Positions 8,215-16,578 of a stretch of 64,000 bases of DNA are shown here, piece after piece; the first letter of the stretch is position 1, and each line of letters starts with the position of its first letter. The stretch spans positions 186,001 to 250,000 of the forward strand of contig CANKZR010000001.1 in assembly GCA_947488625.1 (NCBI GenBank), read 5' to 3'. The notes under the pieces are model-generated. The model was not told where the DNA came from. It ran no database searches and was given only the letters and a program-made list of their open reading frames with translations. The position numbers and the translations under genes are program-made. Origin of the DNA: an uncultured Sphingomonadaceae bacterium. Its GTDB lineage: Bacteria; Pseudomonadota; Alphaproteobacteria; Sphingomonadales; Sphingomonadaceae.

Positions 8215-8976
8215 ATGGACGAAGTAAGCGATTTCGAGGGCAAGGTGGCTATCGTCACCGGCGGGACGCGCGGCCTGGGCCGCGTGATCGCCTGCCGCCT
8301 CGCTGATGCCGGATACAAGGTGGTGGCCTGCGCTCGCTCGCAGCCCGACGATCTCGATCGGCGAATCGCTTTCGTTTCTGCGGATATCCGTGACCCCGAT
8401 CAGGCGGCGGGTGTCGTCCAGCAAGCGATCGACAATTTCGGGTCGCTTCATCTGCTGGTCAACAATGCCGGCGGGTCGCCCGCAGCAGAAGCGGCCACAG
8501 CCAGCCCGCGCTTTTTCGACTCGGTCGTGGCGCTTAATCTGAATTCGGCGATGTACATGATGCAGGCCGCGCACGCGCCCATGAAGGCCGCAGGTGGCGG
8601 TGCAATAGTCAATATCACGAGCGTTTCGGGAACGCGTCCGTCGCCCGGAACTGCCGCATACGGTGCGGCAAAGGCTGGCCTTCTCAATCTGACGCAAAGT
8701 CTGGCTCAGGAATGGGGTCCCGATGCGGTTCGCGTCAATGCGATCATTGCGGGCCTCATGGTCACGGAAACCGCCGAGCAGACCTACGGCGACAGAGATG
8801 CGCAGGCGAAGGTCGGTGCATCAATCCCTCTGGGGCGCATGGGCGCCGGAGATGATCTGGCAGAGGCAATCATATGGCTGGCTTCGGATCGGGCCAGCTG
8901 GGTCAGCGGAGCGCGCATCAACGTCGATGGCGGCGGTGAACGTCCGTATTTTCTGGATTTGGTCAAAGGGAGTTGA
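8215..8976 (+). CDS. SDR family oxidoreductase
   Basis: A 253-residue classical short-chain dehydrogenase/reductase. Cofactor loop TGGTRGLGR (about residues 16-24), NNAGG, catalytic Ser in SVSGTRPS and the YGAAK Tyr/Lys pair (about residues 150-154) are all present, as is the C-terminal VDGGGERPY. It should interconvert a hydroxyl and a keto group with NAD(P). As first gene of the 19-gene rightward operon, 4 bp before the extradiol dioxygenase gene, it likely acts on a steroid or seco-steroid; which hydroxyl (for example 3-, 7-, 12- or 17-OH) cannot be told. No strong ribosome-binding site precedes the ATG. Confidence 0.9.
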   Translation: MDEVSDFEGKVAIVTGGTRGLGRVIACRLADAGYKVVACARSQPDDLDRRIAFVSADIRDPDQAAGVVQQAIDNFGSLHLLVNNAGGSPAAEAATASPRFFDSVVALNLNSAMYMMQAAHAPMKAAGGGAIVNITSVSGTRPSPGTAAYGAAKAGLLNLTQSLAQEWGPDAVRVNAIIAGLMVTETAEQTYGDRDAQAKVGASIPLGRMGAGDDLAEAIIWLASDRASWVSGARINVDGGGERPYFLDLVKGS

Positions 8977-8980
8977 GCTG

Positions 8981-9904
8981 GTGGGCGTGAAGGCTTTTGA
9001 ATACGTTGTTATCGATACGCCGATACCTGCTGTCTGGGACAAGTTTCTGGTGGAAGTGGTGGGTGTCATGCCGGGGCAGGGTGCTCCGCACGGGAAGTAC
9101 TACAGGATCGACGACAGACCGTTCCGCTTCTGGGTCAGGCAGGCTGAAGAGGAATTGCTGGCTGCGGCGGGCTATCGTGTGGAAAGCGAACAGGAGCTGT
9201 CACGTTTTCGCAAAATCGCGGAAGATGCAGGTTGCGCCGTCGAGGATGGTAATGCGCAAGATGCTGCAGCGCGCAAAGTGGATGGGTTCCTCAAGATCAA
9301 GGATCCGGCCGGTAACTGCCTTGAATTTTTCTACGGCGACACGCGCGATGACGTTGAATTCAAGTCGCCCGCGAATGTCAGCGGGTTCGTCACCGGGGAC
9401 ATGGGCCTCGGTCATGCCGTATTCGCAGCACCTGTCGCGACATTCGAGCAGACCCACGCGTTCTACAATGCGCTCGGCTTCAGGGACACTGACCTGCCCA
9501 AGTTCAAGATGACCGAACACCCGGACGATCCGGGTATGCGGTTCGCATTCATGCACGCGGAAAACGGCCGCCACCATTCGATAGCGATAGGCGAAATGGA
9601 CCAGGTGCCGCCGCGCTGCGTGCACCTGATGCTGGAGATGAAAACCATGTCCGACGTGGGCCAGTGCCATGACCGTATGCGGGCTGCGAAGATAACGGAA
9701 AGCGCCACGATCGGCAGGCACGTGAACGACCAGACCTTCGGCTTCTACATGCAGACGCCTGGTGGTTACGACCTGGAGGTCGGCTGCGATCCTCTGGTGA
9801 TCGATCCGGGAAGCTGGGAGCCAACCGCGCACGAGAGGCCCAGCGAGTGGGGTCATGTCTGGGCTTGGCAGAAGGCCATGGAAAATGAAGGCGAAAGCAA
9901 ATGA
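8981..9904 (+). CDS. hsaC: Extradiol dioxygenase, 3,4-DHSA dioxygenase (HsaC-like)
   Basis: A 307-residue two-domain vicinal-oxygen-chelate dioxygenase. The non-heme iron ligands are visible: His145 in GLGHAVFA, His215 in CVHLML and Glu266 in YDLEVGCD, numbering that coincides with what I recall for mycobacterial HsaC. Length is right for two-domain type I extradiol enzymes. It would cleave the catechol ring of 3,4-DHSA, feeding the HsaD-like hydrolase coded across the control region. Start: GTG at 8981 with AAGGGAG about 8 nt upstream; no ATG is available near, and the next GTG is two codons in. It begins 4 bp after the SDR stop and overlaps ipdA by 4 bp (ATGA). Confidence 0.93.
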   Translation: MGVKAFEYVVIDTPIPAVWDKFLVEVVGVMPGQGAPHGKYYRIDDRPFRFWVRQAEEELLAAAGYRVESEQELSRFRKIAEDAGCAVEDGNAQDAAARKVDGFLKIKDPAGNCLEFFYGDTRDDVEFKSPANVSGFVTGDMGLGHAVFAAPVATFEQTHAFYNALGFRDTDLPKFKMTEHPDDPGMRFAFMHAENGRHHSIAIGEMDQVPPRCVHLMLEMKTMSDVGQCHDRMRAAKITESATIGRHVNDQTFGFYMQTPGGYDLEVGCDPLVIDPGSWEPTAHERPSEWGHVWAWQKAMENEGESK

Positions 9905-10794
9905 TCGATACGCTCGACAAACGGATGAGCGCGCAAGACGTTGTGGCCGAACTGCGCGATGGCATGACCATCGGGATCGGGGGCTGGGCGACACGCCGCA
10001 AGCCCATGGCTCTCGTTCGTGAAATCATCCGCTCCGATCTGAAGGATCTGACCATCGCTGCCTTCGGCGGGCCGGATGTCGGCATGCTGTGCGCAGCCGG
10101 GAAGGTGCGCAAACTGATTTTCCCCTTCGTCTCGATGGATCAAATTCCGCTCGAGCCATATTTCCGCAAGGCACGGCAATCGGGCGCGATAGAGGTACTG
10201 GAACTGGACGAAGGTCAGTTCCAGCTCGGATTGCGTGCTGCGGCGATGCAGATCCCGTTCCTGCCGACCCGCATCGGCATCGGAACTGACCTGCTCAACC
10301 AATCGGGGTTCGACTTCAAGACCGTCAAGAGCCCCTACTCTGACGCCGAGGAGCTTGTGGCGGTGCCGGCACTGGAACTGGATGCTGCGCTGATCCATGC
10401 GCAGAAGTCTGACCAGAAGGGCAATCTGCTCGTAACCTCTCCCGATCCGATGTTCGACGAGATATTCGCAAGGGCGGCACGCAAGACCTATGCGCTGGTC
10501 GAACAGGTCGTTTCTACCGAAGAGCTGAACATGCGGGAAAACTCTCGCTACGCGATCGTCGAACGCGCGCGCATCACCGGCGTAGTAGAGGCCCCTTACG
10601 GCGCGCATCCGACCAGCGCCGATCCGGCCTATCAGCTCGATCTGCCGCACCTGAAAGAATACGCGGCCAGCGCCAAGAGTGAGGACGGCTGGGGTGCATA
10701 TCATGCGAAATACATCGCTGATGGCGAAAAATCGTACGTCGATAGTGTTGGCGGTGCAGCCGCCATCGAAGCGCTCAACAAGCCGACTTATTAA
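9901..10794 (+). CDS. ipdA: CoA-transferase family ring hydrolase, alpha subunit (IpdA-like)
   Basis: A 297-residue class I CoA-transferase-type protein. IpdA-type features include GMTIGIGGWATRRKPMALV (residues 21-39), FGGPDVGMLCAAGKV and ELDEGQFQLGLRAA near residue 100, where a Glu is the expected catalytic residue. IpdA and IpdB are not transferases but a ring hydrolase that opens COCHEA-CoA, the last steroid ring, without a CoA shift. The paired beta gene follows 14 bp downstream and ipdC is three genes on, the order known from actinobacteria. Assignment is by remembered motif similarity and context; a generic glutaconate-CoA-transferase-like enzyme is the alternative. Confidence 0.88.
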   Translation: MIDTLDKRMSAQDVVAELRDGMTIGIGGWATRRKPMALVREIIRSDLKDLTIAAFGGPDVGMLCAAGKVRKLIFPFVSMDQIPLEPYFRKARQSGAIEVLELDEGQFQLGLRAAAMQIPFLPTRIGIGTDLLNQSGFDFKTVKSPYSDAEELVAVPALELDAALIHAQKSDQKGNLLVTSPDPMFDEIFARAARKTYALVEQVVSTEELNMRENSRYAIVERARITGVVEAPYGAHPTSADPAYQLDLPHLKEYAASAKSEDGWGAYHAKYIADGEKSYVDSVGGAAAIEALNKPTY

Positions 10795-10808
10795 GGAGCA
10801 GGGCGAAC

Positions 10809-11597
10809 ATGTCCGATAATCAAGCAACCCTCTCCGACCTGGTGATTCTGGCCTGTGCCCAGGCTTTTCGCGACGATGGCGAAGTCATGGCCACGGGTAT
10901 TGGTCCGATACCAAGACTGGGCACGGCAGTTGCCAAGAAACTCTGGAACCCCGCGCTGCAAACCACGGATGGGGAGTGTTATTATGGCGACGAACCCGTC
11001 GCACCGGGCGACCGGGTCGATGTGATCGAGGGTTATGCCAATTACCGTCGCATCTTCGATGCATTATGGGGCGGGCGTCGCCACGCAATGGTGGGGCCGG
11101 TCCAGATCGATCGCTACGGACAGGCCAACATCTCCGTCATCGGCGATCATGACAGGCCGAAGGTTGCCATGCTGGGTGCGCGCGGCTTTCCCGGCAATTC
11201 GGTCTATCATCCCAACAGCTTCTTCGTCCCCGATCACAACGCAAGAGTGTTCGTGGAAGGCGAAGTCGATTTCGTCTGCATGGCTGGCTACAATCCGGAC
11301 AGGTATCTGAATGGAAAGCCGCCCAAAGACCTGGACTTGCGGCTTATCGTCACGAACCTTTGCGTGATGGATTTCGGCTGTCCGGATCATCAGATCCGCG
11401 TGATCTCGTTGCATCCCGGCGTCACCTTCGACGAAGTGCAGGAAAATACCGGTTTTGAGCTGGGCCGGATAGGCAAGGATATTCCTCAGACACCCGTTCC
11501 AACCGAAGACGAGCTCGACCTTATTGCACGGCTCGATCCGCATAACGTGCGGCATGGGATCTTGAAGGACAACCCTCCAGTAAGGACGCCGGGATGA
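10809..11597 (+). CDS. ipdB: CoA-transferase family ring hydrolase, beta subunit (IpdB-like)
   Basis: A 262-residue partner of the preceding subunit. It shows the beta-subunit pattern MATGIGPIPRLGTAVAKK (about residues 25-42), a GARGFPGNSVYHPNSFF loop near residues 126-142 that contacts the substrate, and LRLIVTNLCVMDF. Together with IpdA it should form a heterotetramer that hydrolyses the C ring of COCHEA-CoA in the cytoplasm. GGAGCAGGG precedes the ATG. Its stop overlaps the next start by 4 bp, so the crotonase gene is translationally coupled to it. Confidence 0.88.
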   Translation: MSDNQATLSDLVILACAQAFRDDGEVMATGIGPIPRLGTAVAKKLWNPALQTTDGECYYGDEPVAPGDRVDVIEGYANYRRIFDALWGGRRHAMVGPVQIDRYGQANISVIGDHDRPKVAMLGARGFPGNSVYHPNSFFVPDHNARVFVEGEVDFVCMAGYNPDRYLNGKPPKDLDLRLIVTNLCVMDFGCPDHQIRVISLHPGVTFDEVQENTGFELGRIGKDIPQTPVPTEDELDLIARLDPHNVRHGILKDNPPVRTPG

Positions 11598-12529
11598 GCG
11601 AACTTAACAAGCTTGCCGAACCCAAGAAAGTCGAGATCGAGTACGAAACCGACGCCCCTGTCACCTATGAGGTGAAAGGCAATGTCGCCTGGATCATGCT
11701 TGATCGCACTGCGTTCAACAACGCCCAGAACGGGCAGATGACCTACGCACTCGATGACGCATTCGTTCGTGCGACGAATGATGACGAGGTGCGCTGCATC
11801 GTCTTGGGCGGCAACGGCAAGCATTTTTCCGCAGGGCACGACATCGGAACACCGGGCCGTGATCTGCACAAGGATTTCGATAACCGCCTGTTGGTCCCCT
11901 CCCACACCAACAAGCCCGCGGCCGAATTACTCTACACGCGCGAAAAGGAACAATATGTCGGCATGTGCCGACGCTGGCGCGATTGCCCCAAGCCGACAAT
12001 CGCGATGGTGCAGGGCGCATGCGTGGCAGGCGGGCTGATGCTGGCATGGGTTTGCGATCTCGTCATCGCATCCGATGATGCCTTCTTCCAGGATCCGGTG
12101 AACCGGATGATGGGCATTCCGGGCGTCGAATATTTCGCTCATGCCTACGAACTGCCGCCTCGCGTGGCAAAGGAGTTCCTCCTGCTCGGCGAGCGGATGA
12201 GCGCGCAACGGGCGGAGCAGTTCGGCATGGTCAATCGCGTCGTTCCGCGCGACGAATTACGCGATACCGTAAGCGAATGGGCAGAAAAGCTGGCCGAACA
12301 ATCCCGCCTGGGCAATTGGTTGACCAAGCAGGCGGTCAACCAGGTCGAGGAACTGATGGGCAAGCGTTCGGCAATGGACGCGCAATTCCACATGCACCAT
12401 TTCGCGCACGCGCAAGCCGACCTGATGACGGGAGATTCGATTTCCGGGCTCGACGGCAAGGCGATGGCGGCTGCGAACAGGAAGGATGCCGACCGATCGA
12501 ACGCGGGCAAAGGCAATTCGGACGATTGA
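11594..12529 (+). CDS. Enoyl-CoA hydratase/isomerase (crotonase) family protein with altered active site
   Basis: A 311-residue crotonase-fold protein, longer than the usual 260 because of about 25 extra N-terminal residues and a C-terminal tail. The CoA-binding and oxyanion segments are present: HFSAGHDIGTPG (about residues 76-87) and VQGACVAGGLMLAWVCDLVIA (about 139-159). Neither of the two hydratase glutamates is conserved: the ELAMMCD position reads LMLAWVCD and the QPEIxLG position reads QDPVNRMMG. It may be a CoA hydrolase, a ring-cleaving enzyme or a double-bond isomerase rather than a hydratase. It sits between ipdB and ipdC with 4-bp and 1-bp overlaps, so a ring C/D intermediate is the likely substrate. 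Confidence 0.85.
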   Translation: MSELNKLAEPKKVEIEYETDAPVTYEVKGNVAWIMLDRTAFNNAQNGQMTYALDDAFVRATNDDEVRCIVLGGNGKHFSAGHDIGTPGRDLHKDFDNRLLVPSHTNKPAAELLYTREKEQYVGMCRRWRDCPKPTIAMVQGACVAGGLMLAWVCDLVIASDDAFFQDPVNRMMGIPGVEYFAHAYELPPRVAKEFLLLGERMSAQRAEQFGMVNRVVPRDELRDTVSEWAEKLAEQSRLGNWLTKQAVNQVEELMGKRSAMDAQFHMHHFAHAQADLMTGDSISGLDGKAMAAANRKDADRSNAGKGNSDD

Positions 12530-13641
12530 TGGCTAACGCGCTTCACACACAGTTGGTCGAACGGCTCGGCTGCAAATACCCGATCATCCAGACCGCGATG
12601 GGATGGGTGTCGGAACCGTCACTGGTGATCGCAAGCAGCAATGCAGGTGCATTCGGCTTTCTGGGCGCGGCGGTGATGACGCCCGCTGAACTTCGCAGGA
12701 AGCTGGCGGAAGTACGCAGCGGAACAGACAGGCCGTTCGGCGTGAACTTTCACAGCTTTCAGCCGGGCGCCGATCAGATCGTCGATTTGATACTGGAAAA
12801 CAGCGATCAGGTGCGAGCCGTGAGTTTCGGACGCGGCCCCAACGCCGGGATGATCAACAAATTCAAGGATGCCGGCATCCTGTGCATTCCTACCGTCGGT
12901 GCTGTTCGCCATGCGCAGAAAATGGCCGATCTGGGCGTCGACATGGTCACCGTGCAAGGGGGTGAGGGCGGCGGACATACCGGTTCGGTTCCCACCACTG
13001 TCCTGCTCCCCCAAGTGCTCGACGCGGTCGATGTTCCGGTGATCGCTGCCGGAGGGTTCGGCGACGGTCGGGGCCTTGCGGCTGCCCTTGCCTACGGCGC
13101 TGTGGGAATCGCGATGGGTACCAGGTTCCTGTTGACGCAGGAAAGCCCCGTGCCGGTGAACATCAAGGACGGCTACCTGCAGGCCGACACCGGCGACATT
13201 CTGGTGACCACCAAGCTCGACGGTATACCGCAACGCATGGTGCGCACGCAGATGATGGACCGGATCGAGAATTCCGGCTCTTTATCGATGTGGCTGAGAG
13301 CGCTGGAAGCGGGCCGCATAATGAAGAAACGTTCGGGCGCCTCATGGCGGGAACTGATTTCCAGCGCGCGAAAAATGAAGGCTACCGGCCAGTACGCCAG
13401 CATGAAGGAAGCGATGATGGCGGCAACGATGCCAATGATGATCCAGCGCGCTGTCGTCGATGGCGATATTGAAAACGGCGTGATGGCGACCGGCGTGGTG
13501 GGTGGCCGGATCGACGAAGTGCCCACTTGCAGGGAACTGGTCGAACGTATCGTTACCGAAGCCGAAGCGCGCATCGCTGCCCTGACCGGCGATCCTGCAA
13601 CCGCGACCGCGCCGATAACCGAAGGAAGCCAATGCCGATAA
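12529..13641 (+). CDS. ipdC: Nitronate monooxygenase-family flavoprotein (IpdC-like)
   Basis: A 370-residue TIM-barrel FMN protein of the 2-nitropropane dioxygenase/nitronate monooxygenase family. The FMN phosphate-binding signatures are VTVQGGEGGGHTGSVPT (about residues 141-157) and AAGGFGDGRGLAAALAYGA (about 175-193), followed by MGTRFLLT. In the steroid pathway the family member IpdC acts on a ring-opened CoA intermediate, probably as a reductase. ATG at 12529 overlaps the previous stop (TGATG); an upstream in-frame extension falls inside the crotonase gene and is ignored. The EchA20-like gene begins 10 bp before this gene ends. Confidence 0.87.
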   Translation: MANALHTQLVERLGCKYPIIQTAMGWVSEPSLVIASSNAGAFGFLGAAVMTPAELRRKLAEVRSGTDRPFGVNFHSFQPGADQIVDLILENSDQVRAVSFGRGPNAGMINKFKDAGILCIPTVGAVRHAQKMADLGVDMVTVQGGEGGGHTGSVPTTVLLPQVLDAVDVPVIAAGGFGDGRGLAAALAYGAVGIAMGTRFLLTQESPVPVNIKDGYLQADTGDILVTTKLDGIPQRMVRTQMMDRIENSGSLSMWLRALEAGRIMKKRSGASWRELISSARKMKATGQYASMKEAMMAATMPMMIQRAVVDGDIENGVMATGVVGGRIDEVPTCRELVERIVTEAEARIAALTGDPATATAPITEGSQCR

Positions 13642-14381
13642 ATCTCAACAAGCATGGCGCGATTGCAGAAATCGTGTTCGACCATCCGCCGGTCAACGCC
13701 TTCGATACCGTGGGGTGGGCGTCAATACCGCCCCTGATCGAGCAGGCAGGCCAAGACAGCGAAATTCGCTGCGTGCTCATCCGCGCGGAAGGCAAGGGCT
13801 TTTGTGGCGGCGTGGACATCAAGGAAATGCAGGCTCACCCGGAGCGGATACCGCAGCTCAACCGGGGCAACTTCCTGACCTTCGAAGCCATTCGCAACTG
13901 CCCGGTGCCGGTCGTGGCGGCGGTGCACAATTTCGTGATCGGGGGCGGGGTGAACATCGCCGGAGCATGCGATACCGTGATCGCGGCCGAAGGCGCCTAT
14001 TTCTCGCTGACAGAGATCGATCGTGGGGCGATGGGCGGCGCGGCTTACATGATGCGGATGCTTCCGGTACAAAAGGTGCGGGCCAACTTTTTCACAGGCG
14101 GCAAGGTTCCTGTAGAAGAACTGCACCGGGCAGGGTCGGTCGAGGCAGTAGTCCCGCCAGACCGGCTGCGGGACGAAGCTTTCGCATTCTGCGAGACGAT
14201 CGCGTCGAAAAGCCGTGCTGCCCTGGTGATAGCAAAGCAGGCTCTGAACCTGATCGAGCCCTGGAACCCCAGCGACAAGTATCGGATCGAACAGGGTTTC
14301 ACGCTGGAAATGTACATGCATGAAGACAGCCAGACGGCGCGCGATGCCTTTGTCGAGAAGAAGGGCACGGCGAAGTTCTGA
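13632..14381 (+). CDS. echA20: EchA20-like steroid ring D hydrolase (crotonase fold)
   Basis: A 249-residue crotonase-fold protein close in length and motifs to EchA20, which hydrolyses the five-membered ring of HIEC-CoA to COCHEA-CoA for IpdAB. Points of resemblance are HPPVNAFDTVGW (residues 17-28), GKGFCGGVDIKEMQA, a LTEIDRGAMGGAAYMMR segment and a C-terminus with YRIEQGFTLEM...ARDAF. The first hydratase Glu is replaced (GGGVNIAGACD), the second lies in LTEIDRG, so it is not a standard hydratase. GAAGGAAG precedes the ATG. It overlaps ipdC by 10 bp and the next gene by 1 bp. Confidence 0.83.
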   Translation: MPINLNKHGAIAEIVFDHPPVNAFDTVGWASIPPLIEQAGQDSEIRCVLIRAEGKGFCGGVDIKEMQAHPERIPQLNRGNFLTFEAIRNCPVPVVAAVHNFVIGGGVNIAGACDTVIAAEGAYFSLTEIDRGAMGGAAYMMRMLPVQKVRANFFTGGKVPVEELHRAGSVEAVVPPDRLRDEAFAFCETIASKSRAALVIAKQALNLIEPWNPSDKYRIEQGFTLEMYMHEDSQTARDAFVEKKGTAKF

Positions 14382-15535
14382 TGCAGCTCGAATATACGCC
14401 CGAACAAGAAGCATTCCGTCTCGAGATACGCTCCTGGCTGGAGGACCATGTCCCCGCCGAGCCACTGGAGCACTTCGATAACAGCCGCGAAGGCTTCGAG
14501 GCGCACCGCGATTGGGAGCGCGTTCTGGAAACCGGTAACTGGGGCATGGTGACCTGGCCGCCCGAATATGGCGGCCGCGGCCTGGACCTCATCCAGTGGC
14601 TGATATTCGAAGAAGAATATGCGCGTGCCCGTGCTCCCGGCCGGGTCAGTCAGAACGGCATTTTCCTGCTCGGGCCGACGCTGATCGAATTCGGGACGGA
14701 CGAACAGAAGAAGCGGTTCCTGCCGCCGATGGCGAGCGGCCAGGAAATCTGGGCGCAGGCGTGGTCGGAACCGATGGCGGGGAGTGATCTGGCAGGAGTA
14801 AGAGCTACGGCCGCGCGCGATGGTGACGAGTACGTGCTGAACGGCCACAAGATATGGTCCAGTCGCGCGGTCTTCGCCGACTGGGCGTTCGGACTGTTCC
14901 GTGAGCCCGGAACTGAGCGCCATGCGGGAATGAGCCTGATCTTCTTCCCGCTCGATGCGCCGGGCGTCACCGTGAATCCCATCAAGAAGATTAACGGCCA
15001 TGTCGGATTTGCCGAAATTCTTCTCGAAAATGTTCGGGTTCCCGAATTCAACCGCCTGGGGGGCGAAGGCGAGGGGTGGAAGATCTGCATGGCCACTGCC
15101 GGTTTCGAGAGAGGCCTGATGCTGCGCAGTCCGGCGCGATACCAGCTGGCGGCAGCGGAACTGGCGAAGTTGTGGGAACGCCGAAAGGGCGATCCTTCTG
15201 TCGATCCCGCATTGGAGGACGACGTTGTTCGTGCCTTCATGAACGCCGAGGCCTACGCGCTATCGATCTATCGAACCGCCAGCATGCTTATCGGCGGAGC
15301 GACCATCGGACCAGAGGCTTCCACGAACAAGATATTCTGGTCCGAACTGGACATTCATTTGCATCGTACCGCCCTTGCCCTGCTGGGTCCGGAGGCGGAG
15401 TTCCTGAGCGAACCGGGTGCGCACGACTGGATCGACGATTACATCTTCGCACTTGCCGGCCCAATCTATGCCGGATCGAACGAAATCCAGCGCAACATCA
15501 TCGCCGAGCGAATGCTCGGTCTGCCAAGAAAATAG
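14381..15535 (+). CDS. Acyl-CoA dehydrogenase, large (catalytic) subunit of a pair
   Basis: A 384-residue acyl-CoA dehydrogenase. N-terminal helical domain begins YTPEQEAFRLEIRSWL, the flavin region has QAWSEPMAGSDLAGVRA (about residues 123-139), and the end is SNEIQRNIIAERMLGLPRK. The usual MCAD-position Glu is Ala (IYAGSNE), while a Glu is present in GFERG (about residue 244), the isovaleryl/long-chain position. Followed 11 bp later by a shorter dehydrogenase gene, the layout of the alpha2-beta2 steroid dehydrogenases (for example FadE31-FadE32). It would desaturate a ring C/D CoA intermediate; the exact step is not readable. Confidence 0.9.
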   Translation: MQLEYTPEQEAFRLEIRSWLEDHVPAEPLEHFDNSREGFEAHRDWERVLETGNWGMVTWPPEYGGRGLDLIQWLIFEEEYARARAPGRVSQNGIFLLGPTLIEFGTDEQKKRFLPPMASGQEIWAQAWSEPMAGSDLAGVRATAARDGDEYVLNGHKIWSSRAVFADWAFGLFREPGTERHAGMSLIFFPLDAPGVTVNPIKKINGHVGFAEILLENVRVPEFNRLGGEGEGWKICMATAGFERGLMLRSPARYQLAAAELAKLWERRKGDPSVDPALEDDVVRAFMNAEAYALSIYRTASMLIGGATIGPEASTNKIFWSELDIHLHRTALALLGPEAEFLSEPGAHDWIDDYIFALAGPIYAGSNEIQRNIIAERMLGLPRK

Positions 15536-15546
15536 GGGGGCGACGA

Positions 15547-16578
15547 ATGGATTTTTCCCTCAGCGAAGAACAGCAGATGTTCGCCGAAACGGCCCGGCAA
15601 CTGTTCGCGGACAAGAGCGGCGCCGACCAATGGCGTGAACAGATGAGAAGCGGTGAAGCCCGCATCGAGGCACGCTGGAGCGCGATAGCGGAAAACGGGT
15701 TCACCACGCTGCTTCTGCCCGAAAACGAGGGCGGTCTAGGCCTGAGTGAACTGGACTTTGCACTGGTGGCGGAGCAGGCCGGCTACGCTGCACTTCCCGA
15801 TCCGCTGGTGGAGAGCGCCGGTGTTGCAGCACCCATGCTGGCCCAACTTGCCCCGGGACACGATCTGCTTGCCCGTCCCGATGCCAGCATCGCTATCCAG
15901 CATCCTGCCAACGCCGCGGTCGCCGATGCCGACATCAGTGCAGCAATCATTCTGCATGACGCGGGAACTGCATATCTGGCGCGTCCTGATCAGGTTGGGC
16001 TTTCCCGCCGTGAAAGCATCGACCCTTTCCGCCGCCTGTTCAATGTCGAATGGGACAAGCAGCAGGCGACAGAACTGGGCCGGGCGGACTGGGATCTGGC
16101 GCTGGATCGCGGTGCGTTGTTCGCAGCTGCGCAGGGGCTTGGCATCGCCCAGCGCTGCGTGGATCTTGCCGTGGCCTACGCCAAGGAACGGCAACAGTTC
16201 GGTAAGCCCATAGGCACCTACCAGGCCGTAAAGCATCATCTGGCCTCGGCGCAGACGGCCATCGAATTCGTACGACCGGTGGTTCTGGCTGCCGCAGCGC
16301 GAATAGGAGACCGTGACCTGGTCGCGCAATCGTTGATCAGCCACGCCAAGATCGTTGCCCTCGAGGCGGCAGACAACGCGGCGCGCGCCGCTATCCAGGT
16401 CCACGGTGCAATGGGTTACAGTTGGGAGGTGGACGTGCACCTTTTTCTGAAGCGTTCGCTCGCCCTCACCAACAGCTGGGGAACGCCGTACTTTCATCGC
16501 CAGCGTATCGCAAAGCGCATGGCGACATGTCCGATCGGACCATCACATACATTCGACAGGGAACCTCAAAATGCCTGA
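15547..16578 (+). CDS. Acyl-CoA dehydrogenase, small subunit of a pair
   Basis: A 343-residue acyl-CoA dehydrogenase-like protein, shorter than its neighbour. It begins MDFSLSEEQQMFAETARQLFADK, and the C-terminal flavin domain has KERQQFGKPIGTYQAVKHHLA (about residues 216-236) and HGAMGYSWEVDVHLFLKR. The QIxR-type ending and both usual catalytic Glu positions are missing (LALDRGALF where the partner has FERG), so it is likely the FAD-binding but non-catalytic subunit. GGGGCGACGA precedes the ATG at 15547; the upstream continuation of the frame is inside the preceding gene. Its end overlaps the thiolase by 8 bp. Confidence 0.9.
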   Translation: MDFSLSEEQQMFAETARQLFADKSGADQWREQMRSGEARIEARWSAIAENGFTTLLLPENEGGLGLSELDFALVAEQAGYAALPDPLVESAGVAAPMLAQLAPGHDLLARPDASIAIQHPANAAVADADISAAIILHDAGTAYLARPDQVGLSRRESIDPFRRLFNVEWDKQQATELGRADWDLALDRGALFAAAQGLGIAQRCVDLAVAYAKERQQFGKPIGTYQAVKHHLASAQTAIEFVRPVVLAAAARIGDRDLVAQSLISHAKIVALEAADNAARAAIQVHGAMGYSWEVDVHLFLKRSLALTNSWGTPYFHRQRIAKRMATCPIGPSHTFDREPQNA

